Of a stretch of DNA of 64,000 nucleotides, positions 44,255 through 52,263 are shown in pieces. Numbering within the stretch: the first letter of the stretch is position 1; every line of letters starts with the position of its first letter. Source of the DNA: CAG-791 sp963655255. GTDB taxonomy: Bacteria > Bacillota > Clostridia > Lachnospirales > Lachnospiraceae. The notes beneath the pieces are model-generated. The model did not search any database. It saw nothing but the letters and a program-made list of their open reading frames with translations, and was not told the origin of the DNA. Location of the stretch: assembly GCA_963655255.1 (NCBI GenBank), contig CAVKEB010000003.1, forward strand, positions 62,001-126,000, read 5' to 3'. The translations under genes were made by a program, and so were the position numbers.

Positions 44255-45388
44255 TTATCCAAAATATTGTTGCATCAATGAATCAAACAATAACTGCGTT
44301 TCTTCTAATGCCTTTTGCACTGCAACTTTTGATTTGTTGACACCCTTCGTAAAGGCAACAAATTCACTTTGAAGACCTATTGGCGGGATAACAAGTACCC
44401 TTTGCTTCAGTGAATTAAACTCAATGTTATCAGCTGTTACTGCTCGTACTCCTGCCAAAATATCTTTTTCATGCATTTTTAGTTGTATAGCCATAAATCG
44501 TGCAATAATTTTTTCGTTTGGCACGAAAGCTTTAAGATCTTGATTAATCGTCACTGGAACTGCATTTACCGCTACGGGCAACGTATGCTTTAGAATACCG
44601 CTTCGAATAACCATAATTACTGAATTAGTTGGAATCACTTTTGCCGTACTATTATCAACACCAAGCCCGTTTATCTTAATCTGGCTATCATATAAGATAT
44701 CCGTTTTCATATCTTTTGATGATATCCATGGGATTTCTGCATTCTCATAATATTCAGGATGAGATTTAGCAGGAGTGCCACCTCCGATAATGTCTTTGCA
44801 AATATCTTCAATGCGTGCAGTCTCCCAATTTCTATCATTGTTTACTGTATTCCCAAACATTTCAACAAATCGGGCTTTGATAAGTTCGTCTAGTTTTTGC
44901 AACTGAAGCTTACGAAATTGGATTACCGCATATATCTTTTCCAACGTCTCAGCGCATTTCACCTGCTTTTTCAATGATATATTCGGCACAATTGTCTCTT
45001 CTAACACACTACGCCCTATGGCTTTAAACGTGCTCCCAGTTCCCTTATCATTAAATTCGTCATTCTTAGACTTCAAAAGCCAGAAGATGAATTCAGAAGA
45101 GACCTTCGATTTATCAGGCGTCAACGCTGCCAATCCTCGCCCAATACAGCATTCTTCTTTTGCATAGTTCAGCGCACCAATCGGTGCCCTGACTGAAATT
45201 AAAATATCACCTGGCATTGCCATTTTAGTTGGTGTCGAACACCATTTTCTAGTAACAGGATATCTTTCTCCGAAATCTGCATTTCCTTGAAAAAACGGAA
45301 CACCATTTCCCTCATCATTGTAACTATTTGAATCCGGTGACTGTCCCATGTTGATGGCACATACATCCTTTAGCATTACATATTCCAT
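44255..45388 (-). CDS. hsdS: Type I restriction specificity subunit HsdS, copy 2 (intact)
   Basis: A 377-residue specificity subunit. Target domain 1 starts MEYVMLKDVCAINMGQSPDS (residues 1-150), followed by the central helix RKLQLQKLDELIKARFVEMF (around 190), target domain 2 (WETARIEDICKDIIGGGTPA, 200-345) and an intact tail ETQLLFDSLMQQYFG. The target domains are unlike those of copy 1, so it should read a different DNA site. The central helix DNA shares identity with copy 1 in direct orientation. It starts immediately after a mini-ORF coupled to the hipA-like gene. Confidence 0.94.
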   Translation of the reverse strand: MEYVMLKDVCAINMGQSPDSNSYNDEGNGVPFFQGNADFGERYPVTRKWCSTPTKMAMPGDILISVRAPIGALNYAKEECCIGRGLAALTPDKSKVSSEFIFWLLKSKNDEFNDKGTGSTFKAIGRSVLEETIVPNISLKKQVKCAETLEKIYAVIQFRKLQLQKLDELIKARFVEMFGNTVNNDRNWETARIEDICKDIIGGGTPAKSHPEYYENAEIPWISSKDMKTDILYDSQIKINGLGVDNSTAKVIPTNSVIMVIRSGILKHTLPVAVNAVPVTINQDLKAFVPNEKIIARFMAIQLKMHEKDILAGVRAVTADNIEFNSLKQRVLVIPPIGLQSEFVAFTKGVNKSKVAVQKALEETQLLFDSLMQQYFG

Positions 45389-45421
45389 CTACATCATCCC
45401 CACAAATCCGAATTTACTCAT
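45389..45421 (-). other. Leader mini-ORF between the hipA-like gene and hsdS2 (MSKFGFVGMM)
   Basis: Ten codons. The ATG (45421) overlaps the stop of the HipA-like gene (ATGA), with GGAGG just upstream, and its TAG abuts the hsdS2 ATG. Peptide core and DNA match the mini-ORF before hsdS1. Such stop-start chains usually mean coupled translation from hipA-like gene to mini-ORF to hsdS2. Confidence 0.55.
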
Positions 45422-46560
45422 CCCTCCAACAGGACTCGTGCTCTTCTTCGTACTTCTCTTTCAATCATTTCCAATCGGTTCGACGGCAGATTATATCTGG
45501 TTGCTCTGCGGTCAAACCGAAATTCCAGCATTTTTCGCAGCATCCTGCGGTGCCGCGGCTGCAAGATCTTTCCGGCTTCCTCGAAGAAATCATCATAGGC
45601 AATCGGCAGCTGGCTCTTCACATAGGAATCAAATGCCTCCTGATCATCCCAGAGATCTCTTCCGCCCAAACTGAACAAAGAATTTCCATGATCGAATAAC
45701 GGAGCCGGTGCGGCAATCTGGTTGGTCCGGTTATCCACCATGACACCGAAGTTTCCATAATGCCGGTCCGTGTTACAAATGACGGCATCAAAGACAATCA
45801 TGTCATCCAGGGCATCGGTGAATCTCTCTCCCAAGTTCTCATAATAGAAACGCACCGCTCTCATCCCGCCCTCTGTGACCAGCTCACCAATTGGAATATA
45901 GGAATACTCCTTGCTCGTAAACAGTTCACATTTTGAGCACAGTGTTTTCTTCAAATCTTTGGTCAGTGAGTATTGGATCGCATGAACTCCCATCACTGTC
46001 GCAATCTGTGATGCATACAGTTCGGAGTAGGGTTCATATCCCGTGTTGCTGGCACCGGATGTGCCGCCCTTGTAGAGATATATTTTCCCACGGATTCTTC
46101 TCCAGCACTTCGGGAGCATTCCATTGGTGGAGAATTCCGGGCTGGATGCCAGAGAAGAGCGCACATTGCTGCCATATCCGGTAAACGCAATCGCTGCCAG
46201 TATCTGGCTGAAGCGGTTGTCATACAGGTTCACTTCTGCAAAAGTATCTCCGGAGCCTTCGCGATCAACCCAATAACAGTCATTCAACGACAGCCCCTTG
46301 CACACGGCAATGATCCCCAGCGGCCGATTCACCGAAAGACCGGTTTTGGATAAAAGTGCGTCCACATACGCCCGGTTCTTCGGAATGGTCCGGTGACGCA
46401 GCCAGCGATCCAATCCGCCCTCTGACAATGTCAGATTCAGGGGAAGAAACTTCTTTCCCTCTTCGTAAATCTGCAGATCCCGGATATTCGCGTCGCTCCT
46501 GTCCAACTCTGCCTCAAAGGACAATACTGCAGTATCAAAATGCTTCAGGATATATCGCAT
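45418..46560 (-). CDS. HipA-like Ser/Thr kinase domain protein
   Basis: A 380-residue protein whose second half carries the HipA_C signature: FDAVICNTDRHYGNFGVMVD (catalytic Asp and Asn, around 255) and APAPLFDHGNSLFSL (metal-binding Asp, around 285). A region with KIYLYKGGT (around 150-160) may hold the nucleotide-binding Lys. HipA proteins phosphorylate targets such as glutamyl-tRNA synthetase to cause dormancy. Here it has no HipB-like partner and sits between hsdM and hsdS2 in one operon, coupled to hsdS2 through a mini-ORF. AGGAAGGTGAG precedes the ATG. Confidence 0.82.
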   Translation of the reverse strand: MRYILKHFDTAVLSFEAELDRSDANIRDLQIYEEGKKFLPLNLTLSEGGLDRWLRHRTIPKNRAYVDALLSKTGLSVNRPLGIIAVCKGLSLNDCYWVDREGSGDTFAEVNLYDNRFSQILAAIAFTGYGSNVRSSLASSPEFSTNGMLPKCWRRIRGKIYLYKGGTSGASNTGYEPYSELYASQIATVMGVHAIQYSLTKDLKKTLCSKCELFTSKEYSYIPIGELVTEGGMRAVRFYYENLGERFTDALDDMIVFDAVICNTDRHYGNFGVMVDNRTNQIAAPAPLFDHGNSLFSLGGRDLWDDQEAFDSYVKSQLPIAYDDFFEEAGKILQPRHRRMLRKMLEFRFDRRATRYNLPSNRLEMIEREVRRRARVLLEG

Positions 46561-46593
46561 TTTCTCACCTTCCTGACACAGGTTCTGTACGAC

Positions 46594-47352
46594 TCACGAA
46601 AGTTCACACATCATCTCCGTGAACAATTCCGGTCTCAATAGCACCAGTCCCCCATGCCCCAGATCGGGCAGTTCGGTAAACTCCGTCTGAGGGAACCTTC
46701 GTTTCATATAGGCCAGGTCCTGCTTCCGTTCCTTTTCTTCATTCTTCGCGCACCAGTAATGAATCTGCGTGTCCACCTCCGGAACAGGATCCGGCACTGT
46801 GTAATTATTGCAGGAATCGAACGTGCGCCACAGCGTTTTCCGGCTGCAATGCCTCAGAACATCCGCCACATACTGCAAATCTTCTTTGGAATAGGAATCG
46901 GTTGCAAATGCTTTTTCCAATAAAGAAACACCGCCCGCTCTTCCGAGCATCATCATCAAATAATCCTTCAGTGCGATAAGGCGTGTCACAAGCCACGGCA
47001 GCTGATACGGTGTGATTCCACCGTCCATGATGCAATGCCGGATTCTGATCTTCTGTCCCAGTGTGACCATCAACGCGATGGAGCCGCCCATGGAGCATCC
47101 GTACACCGCATACAGTTCCGTATACCCTTCCGCTTTCAGCCGGTCATTCAATTCCGATGCAATCTCTTCCACACTGGTGAAGTCGCTGTCATTCTCGAAA
47201 TCATATCCGGGAAGCGCCGGAACCAGTAAGTGATATTTTTCCTGCAGCAGAGGGATCACCGTCTCAAAATAATCCCATTTCACAACAGACGGGTGAATCA
47301 GCAGGATGGTTTCTTTATTTTCCTTTCCGAATTCATGGATGTTCATCGTCAT
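46594..47352 (-). CDS. Alpha/beta hydrolase
   Basis: A 252-residue alpha/beta hydrolase fold protein. LIHPSVVKWDYFETVIPLLQ is the oxyanion region, VYGCSMGGSIALMV holds the nucleophile Ser (around residue 87), and the C-terminal LPDLGHGGLVLLRPELF has the catalytic His. There is no signal peptide, so it is cytoplasmic; substrate unknown. It lies 16 bases after hsdM and 33 bases before the HipA-like gene, so it is an operon member. A core restriction role is not expected from the family. It may be cargo. Confidence 0.85.
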   Translation of the reverse strand: MTMNIHEFGKENKETILLIHPSVVKWDYFETVIPLLQEKYHLLVPALPGYDFENDSDFTSVEEIASELNDRLKAEGYTELYAVYGCSMGGSIALMVTLGQKIRIRHCIMDGGITPYQLPWLVTRLIALKDYLMMMLGRAGGVSLLEKAFATDSYSKEDLQYVADVLRHCSRKTLWRTFDSCNNYTVPDPVPEVDTQIHYWCAKNEEKERKQDLAYMKRRFPQTEFTELPDLGHGGLVLLRPELFTEMMCELS

Positions 47353-47368
47353 ACCCTTTTCCCTTTGC

Positions 47369-48874
47369 TCAATCCACTTCCAGAAGTTTGGCCAGTTCGT
47401 CCATCTCCTCGCCGATCTGCATTTCCAGTTCCCGAAGATTGGTCATGATTTCCTGCGTGGAGGGATACTCCACCGGCTTGTACTCGACCTTCTTATATTT
47501 ATTGATGGAGAGATCATATCCATTATCCACAATCTCCTGTTTAGGAACCAGGAATGATTTTTCCGTGCGCTCGCGATTCTGCTCGTTCTCCAGATGATGG
47601 AACCGGTTCACAATATCCGGAATGTCGTTCTCTTCCACCGGCGTTCTCTTGTCATCCAGGCTCCGCCCGTCCGCCGTCATGTCATAGAACCAGACATTGT
47701 CCGTTCCGCCATGCCCGGTTTTCGTGAAAATCAGAACCGCCGTGGAAACTCCCGCGTAAGGCTTGAATACCCCGGAAGGCATGGAGATCACTGCCTGAAG
47801 CCGCTGATTCTCCACCAGTTCTTTCCGGATCGCCTTGTGCGCCGTGCTCGAACCGAACAGGACGCCATCCGGAACGATGCAGGCGCAGCGCCCGCCGATT
47901 TTCAGCATCCGGACGAACAGGGCCAGGAAGAGCAGTTCCGTTTTCTTCGTCTTGCAGACCTTCAGAAGGTCCCCGGAAACGGACTCTGCATCCAGGCTCC
48001 CCTTGAACGGCGGATTCGCCAGAATCAGCGTGTACTGATCCTGATCGGGATTCTGGTCGGAAAGGCTGTCGCGATATTCAATGAAGGGATTGTCAATTCC
48101 ATGCGCCATCATATTCATGGCGCCGATGCGCAGCATGGTCCGGTCCATGTCATAGCCGTGGAACATGTGATTCATGTAATGATCTTTTTTCTGTCTGTCG
48201 AAGAAAATCTCTTCTTTTCTCTTCTCGCGCAGATATTCGGCTGTAGCAACAAGGAAGCCGGAGGTTCCGCAGGCAGGATCACAGATCACCTCATCCGCGG
48301 TCGGCTCCATCATCTCCACCATCATGCGGATAATATGCCGGGGCGTCCGGAACTGGCCAATCCGTCCTGCTGTTTCAATCTTGGACAACATATACTCATA
48401 GACATCTCCCCGTATATCGGCGGAATTGCTCAGCTTCATGTCCTGATAAATCTCATCCAGTGAATCCACCACCTTGGACAGAAGAAGCGGCGTCGGCAGT
48501 TTGAAAATTGCATCATCCATATATTTGGAATACGCGCTGTCCTTATTCCCATGCAGGTTCTTAATAAAAGGGAACACCCACTCCTGCACGACCGAGTACA
48601 TCCGGTCTGCCGGAAAGTCATGAAAAACCGACCACTTTAACTGAGTTCCGTCAATGCTGCGGTCCCCGATCCGGACACTTTCTGCAAAAATGCTCTGATA
48701 CGGAAGTCCCAGCATAGCGCTTTCCTTCGCCCGGAGATTGTCCGAATCATCCAGATCATGGATGAACATCAGATAAGTGATCTGCTCAATCACTTCCAGA
48801 GGATTGACCAGCCCCCCGGCGGCAAAGGTATCCCACAGTGCATCAATTTTATTCTTCAGTTCTCCTGTAATCAT
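47369..48874 (-). CDS. hsdM: Type I restriction-modification methyltransferase HsdM
   Basis: A 501-residue N6-adenine methyltransferase. It has an N-terminal helical domain (MITGELKNKIDALWDTFAAG), the SAM motif VICDPACGTSGFLVATAEYL (around 200) and the catalytic ILANPPFKGSLDAE (NPPF, around 290). It methylates the site chosen by HsdS. The frame extends to 48931, but those extra codons come from a structured repeat (R4) that supplies the GAGGG Shine-Dalgarno. The ATG at 48874 is the true start. A fic gene ends 53 bases upstream. Confidence 0.95.
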   Translation of the reverse strand: MITGELKNKIDALWDTFAAGGLVNPLEVIEQITYLMFIHDLDDSDNLRAKESAMLGLPYQSIFAESVRIGDRSIDGTQLKWSVFHDFPADRMYSVVQEWVFPFIKNLHGNKDSAYSKYMDDAIFKLPTPLLLSKVVDSLDEIYQDMKLSNSADIRGDVYEYMLSKIETAGRIGQFRTPRHIIRMMVEMMEPTADEVICDPACGTSGFLVATAEYLREKRKEEIFFDRQKKDHYMNHMFHGYDMDRTMLRIGAMNMMAHGIDNPFIEYRDSLSDQNPDQDQYTLILANPPFKGSLDAESVSGDLLKVCKTKKTELLFLALFVRMLKIGGRCACIVPDGVLFGSSTAHKAIRKELVENQRLQAVISMPSGVFKPYAGVSTAVLIFTKTGHGGTDNVWFYDMTADGRSLDDKRTPVEENDIPDIVNRFHHLENEQNRERTEKSFLVPKQEIVDNGYDLSINKYKKVEYKPVEYPSTQEIMTNLRELEMQIGEEMDELAKLLEVD

Positions 48875-48876
48875 GT

Positions 48877-48905
48877 TTATCCCTCGCTGAGGCAAAATCC
48901 CCCAT
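48877..48905 (-). repeat. Structured modular repeat, half copy R4
   Basis: Reverse strand GGATTTTGCC-TCAGC-GAGGG directly before the hsdM ATG (6-base spacing). The opposite stem arm is missing, since Fic coding ends close by. The repeat therefore survives only as the ribosome-site half. Confidence 0.75.
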
Positions 48906-48927
48906 TCTGTTTCCTCTGAATCCGTTT

Positions 48928-50001
48928 TCACTGTTTCCAGACATATCTGGTATACCGTCCGCCGCCGATTTTATCCACAAGGCCCTGCCCGGTGAGCTCC
49001 GACAGCGTCCTCTGTACTGTGACTCTGCTGATATCCGGACATTTCTCCAGAATCTCTGCAGCCGTAATGGTTCCGACATTTTCCTGCAGGAGTCTGCGGA
49101 TCCGCTCTGGCTTGGAAACACCACTCGCTGACAGAAAAGAAACGCGGGAAAAGAATTCCCGATACGCTGCTGCAATCATCTCGAGCATATATCGCACGAA
49201 TGGCTCATAATCATTTGCATTTTCATGCCAGCCATCTGAGCTCTTTCGAAGGCTTTCATAGTACTCTTCCTTCGTTGCCTCGATCATTCTCTCGATACTG
49301 ATATATTTTCCCACAATATAGCCGGATTGATACAGGAGAAGGAGCGTCAACAACCGGCTCATCCTCCCGTTTCCGTCCAGAAACGGGTGAATGCAGAGAA
49401 AATCCAGAACAAACATCGGAATCAGGATGAGTGGCTCCGCCGTTTCCTTCTCCACTTCTCTGGCAAACGCGCAGCACAGCTCCTCAATTGCCTCCGGAAC
49501 AGCCCAGGCCGGGACCGTCCGAAAACGAACTCTGGTATTCCCTTCGCTGTCTTCCTCTTCGATAACATTATCCGCTGTCTTAAATCTTCCTGCATTTCCG
49601 GAAACCTGGAATTTATAGAGATCCCGATGCAGCTGCAGGATAATAGATGATTTCAGAGGAATGTGGTCATAATCTTCATGAATCGTATTCAATACATCCC
49701 GATACCCGGCAATTTCTTCTTCATTTCTCGTCCGCGGCCTCGTTTTATCATGAACAATCGCCCGCAGCCGCTTGTCGGAAGTATAGATTCCTTCGATTTT
49801 ATTCGAACTCTCCGTGCTCTGAATCTTTGCAATTTCCATGAGCTGCGTGAGTGTATCCGCTTTTGCCTCAATGAACAGCACCTGCTGCCCCCGGTCCTCA
49901 TGAATCTGCGACACCAGCCGCACAATTTTCGGCGTCAGAAGTTTCGTCCATTCTGTCTGATAGTCGTACGTTCTCAATTGTTTGCCCTTCAATTCCATCA
50001 T
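48928..50001 (-). CDS. Fic family AMP-transferase with C-terminal winged helix
   Basis: A 357-residue protein. The Fic core motif HPFLDGNGRMSRLL (around 215-228) is complete, and the inhibitory helix ESSNKIEG (around 65-72, S-x-x-x-E-G type) is N-terminal, so it is a class II Fic that self-inhibits. The C-terminal 60 residues (GTITAAEILEKCPDISRVTV...) form a winged-helix that could bind DNA. It likely transfers AMP to an unknown protein. A 32-bp palindrome overlapping its promoter lies 9 bases upstream, which suggests autoregulation. Confidence 0.9.
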   Translation of the reverse strand: MMELKGKQLRTYDYQTEWTKLLTPKIVRLVSQIHEDRGQQVLFIEAKADTLTQLMEIAKIQSTESSNKIEGIYTSDKRLRAIVHDKTRPRTRNEEEIAGYRDVLNTIHEDYDHIPLKSSIILQLHRDLYKFQVSGNAGRFKTADNVIEEEDSEGNTRVRFRTVPAWAVPEAIEELCCAFAREVEKETAEPLILIPMFVLDFLCIHPFLDGNGRMSRLLTLLLLYQSGYIVGKYISIERMIEATKEEYYESLRKSSDGWHENANDYEPFVRYMLEMIAAAYREFFSRVSFLSASGVSKPERIRRLLQENVGTITAAEILEKCPDISRVTVQRTLSELTGQGLVDKIGGGRYTRYVWKQ

Positions 50002-50010
50002 TTTGGTTTC

Positions 50011-50042
50011 AATTATATCATTTTTAGTAAAATGATATAATT
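50011..50042 (-). promoter_or_regulatory. 32-bp palindrome overlapping the fic promoter
   Basis: Perfect 14-bp arms (AATTATATCATTTT at 50011-50024 and its complement at 50029-50042) around TAGT. The reverse strand contains TATAAT within the fic-proximal arm, so the operator covers the -10 box. The distance to the fic ATG is only 9 bases, with no Shine-Dalgarno, so the transcript may be leaderless. Confidence 0.7.
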
Positions 50043-50317
50043 ACATTCACCAGGATATAATTAAATCCTGCTTCTCTTCAATGATTTTTACGAGCCAGGG
50101 CCGAAGATTCATCATCCGCCTTGATCATCCCGAAAAGCGGCACAATTGTATCGACTCCACAGGAACAACTATGGTAAAATCACAGGGCTGTATTGAAAGT
50201 GAATTTCCCATCCGCAACATTCTGCATTCCCATCTGTCGTTCGAATGGAATTCCTGTTTCATCAGCACTTCCGTATGATGATGCACTCTGCAAATAATTA
50301 AAAGGAAAGCTCCAGGT
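50043..50317. other. Non-coding or decayed stretch between fic and MATE
   Basis: About 275 bases with only weak open frames lacking ribosome sites on both strands (one plus-strand frame of 65 codons, 50081-50278). A second GATATAATT near 50054-50062 echoes the fic palindrome half-site. No recognisable gene. Confidence 0.4.
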
Positions 50318-50421
50318 TAAGAAGTTTGCAAGTGACATTGATATGTCGCTTGCAAACGGCAGCATCGATGCTGCCGCATTCGGCAAAACCGCCTGCGCGG
50401 GTTTTGCCTCAGCGAGGTATA
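50318..50421 (+). repeat. Structured modular repeat, copy R5 (C-B-A form)
   Basis: Plus strand order: stem C (arms 50324-50338 and 50343-50357), perfect palindrome B (50358-50375), stem A (50382-50408, GGCAAAACC...GGTTTTGCC), then CCTC-AGC-GAGG ending 7 bases before the MATE ATG at 50425. Relative to copy R2, stem C has a compensated A-T to C-G change and a T-A to T.G change. Orientation again follows the downstream gene. Confidence 0.85.
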
Positions 50422-50424
50422 ATA

Positions 50425-51810
50425 ATGGCTCAGACACAAGAATCCATGAAAGAAAACAAGATGGGCGTGATGCCCGTCAGAAAACTGATCGTGAACATGT
50501 CCGTTCCGATGATGATCTCCATGCTGGTGCAGGCACTCTACAACATCGTGGACTCCATCTTCGTTGCACAGATCAGCGAAAATGCGCTCGCGGCGGTTAC
50601 CTTTGCGTTCCCGCTGCAGAATCTGATGATCGCGCTCGGTTCCGGAACCGGCGTCGGTATCAACGCGCTTCTCTCCAAGTCCCTCGGTGAGAAGAATTTC
50701 GATCACTCCGATGCGGCGGCCAACAATGGTCTGTTCCTGACCATTCTGAATTTCATCGTTTTCCTTTTCATCGGGCTCTTTGTCACCGGCCCGTTCATTC
50801 AGAGCCAGACTTCCGTTCCGGAGATCATCACCGCAGGGGATACGTACCTCGGCATTGTGTGCACGCTCTCCATCGGACTTTTTTTCCAGATGACCTTTGA
50901 GCGTCTCCTGCAGTCCACCGGCATGACCGTGCTGTCCATGATTTCCCAGCTGACCGGAGCAATCATCAACATCATCTTCGATCCCATCATGATCTTCGGT
51001 TTGTGCGGATTCCCGAAGCTCGGCGTTGCCGGAGCGGCCTATGCCACTGTTCTCGGACAGTGCGTGGCAGCCTGCCTCGGCCTCTTCCTGAATCTTCGCT
51101 TTAACAAGGAGATTCATTTCTCCCTCCGCCGGATTTTTCATCCGACGGCTTCCATCATCGGCAAGATTTACTATGTTGGCGTGCCGTCCATCCTCATGAT
51201 GTCCATCGGATCCGTCATGACTTATTTCATGAACCTGATTCTGGTCGGCTTCTCCACCACGGCAGCGGCTGTGTTCGGCGTATATTTCAAGCTCCAGAGC
51301 TTCTTCTTCATGCCGGTCTTCGGACTGAACAACGGCCTCATTCCGGTTCTCGCCTACAATTATGGAGCACGGAAGAAATCCCGGATTGATCAGGCTCTTC
51401 GTTTCGCGCTGCTCCTCGCCATCTGCATTATGATCTGCGGAACGGTAACCCTTGAACTGATCCCCGGCGTTCTCCTCCGTCTGTTCAACGCCTCACCCGA
51501 CATGATGACCATGGGAACGCACGCACTCCGGATCATCGCGGTGCACTTCCCGCTTGCCGCCTGCGGCATCGTCATGGGGTCCATTTTCCAGGCGCTCGGT
51601 CAGAGCTTCTATTCCCTGATCGTCTCTCTGGGACGTCAGCTGGTCGTTCTGATTCCGGTTGCATGGCTCCTGTCGCTCACCGGAAACGTCAACAACGTAT
51701 GGTGGTGCTTCCTGATCGCCGAGTTCGTCTCCTTGATGCTCTCCCTGTTTTTCTTTCGGAGAGTCTACCGCAGACAGGTGGCTCCGCTTCAGGAAAATGT
51801 GAATGCCTGA
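50425..51810 (+). CDS. MATE family exporter
   Basis: A 461-residue MATE transporter, twelve hydrophobic segments: GVMPVRKLIVNMSVPMMISM, then QALYNIVDSIFVAQISENAL; the second half has FKLQSFFFMPVFGLNNGLIP and YNYGA. It exports small molecules using an ion gradient. The open frame begins at 50326, but those codons read through repeat R5. The ATG at 50425 has GAGG from that repeat, 7 bases upstream, so its translation may depend on the fold. Terminator follows at 51896. Confidence 0.92.
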   Translation: MAQTQESMKENKMGVMPVRKLIVNMSVPMMISMLVQALYNIVDSIFVAQISENALAAVTFAFPLQNLMIALGSGTGVGINALLSKSLGEKNFDHSDAAANNGLFLTILNFIVFLFIGLFVTGPFIQSQTSVPEIITAGDTYLGIVCTLSIGLFFQMTFERLLQSTGMTVLSMISQLTGAIINIIFDPIMIFGLCGFPKLGVAGAAYATVLGQCVAACLGLFLNLRFNKEIHFSLRRIFHPTASIIGKIYYVGVPSILMMSIGSVMTYFMNLILVGFSTTAAAVFGVYFKLQSFFFMPVFGLNNGLIPVLAYNYGARKKSRIDQALRFALLLAICIMICGTVTLELIPGVLLRLFNASPDMMTMGTHALRIIAVHFPLAACGIVMGSIFQALGQSFYSLIVSLGRQLVVLIPVAWLLSLTGNVNNVWWCFLIAEFVSLMLSLFFFRRVYRRQVAPLQENVNA

Positions 51811-51895
51811 CCGTGTATCAAGCAGGATGCAGCGCAGCCGTCACGGAGCAATGCATCGGTCATGCGGAAGCACGTTTTGGAATATGCCGTCAGAG

Positions 51896-51939
51896 AAGGC
51901 CAGGGAACTCCGAAATGGATTTCCCTGGCCTTTTTATTG
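51896..51939 (+). terminator. Rho-independent terminator after MATE
   Basis: An 11-bp stem AAGGCCAGGGAA/TTTCCCTGGCCT followed by TTTTTATT. It lies 86 bases downstream of the MATE stop and before the IS remnant. Confidence 0.9.
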
Positions 51940-51959
51940 TATTGTCGCTCTTGACTTAA

Positions 51960-52225
51960 GTCGGCTGAGCTTGTGATGAGGTTGCGAAGCAAACGAATCC
52001 TTGCGAAGCAAAAAACCACCCGCTATGCGGGTGTGAGTAAAAAAGTTATACATAAAAATCACCTTTCCGTACAATAGAGGTGCTCAAGCCACTATTGAAG
52101 AAAGGAAAGGTGATTTTATGCCGAAGGCAAATAGCGCAGCACATACCAAATGGACATGCAAATACCATATTGTCTTCACTCCAAAGTATAGGCGGAAGAT
52201 AATTTACAATCAATATAAAGCAGAT
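51960..52225 (+). mobile_element. tnpA: IS200/IS605-family 5' remnant with tnpA N-terminus
   Basis: Left end with a small hairpin (CACCCGC-tat-GCGGGTG, 52017-52033) and direct TTGCGAAGCAAA repeats (51982, 52001). tnpA begins at ATG 52118: MPKANSAAHTKWTCKYHIVF then TPKYRRKIIYNQYKADL, the IS200 Y1-transposase opening, after which similarity stops near 52222. The HUH and catalytic Tyr parts are lost, so it is immobile. A perfect 14-bp inverted repeat (52055-52068 and 52104-52117) encloses the tnpA ribosome site, as known for IS200 self-repression. Confidence 0.85.
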
Positions 52226-52263
52226 CTGGCCAGAATGAATTCCCACAATTTCACAGGACATTC

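Noticed and set aside
45418..46560. HipA-like protein as a standard hipBA toxin-antitoxin pair
   Set aside because: No HipB-type helix-turn-helix gene lies next to it. The adjacent small frame is only ten codons.
35938..50042. Prophage or integrative element defined by the tyrosine recombinase
   Set aside because: No phage structural, replication or conjugation genes, and no flanking tRNA or att repeats were seen. The recombinase fits hsdS shuffling better.
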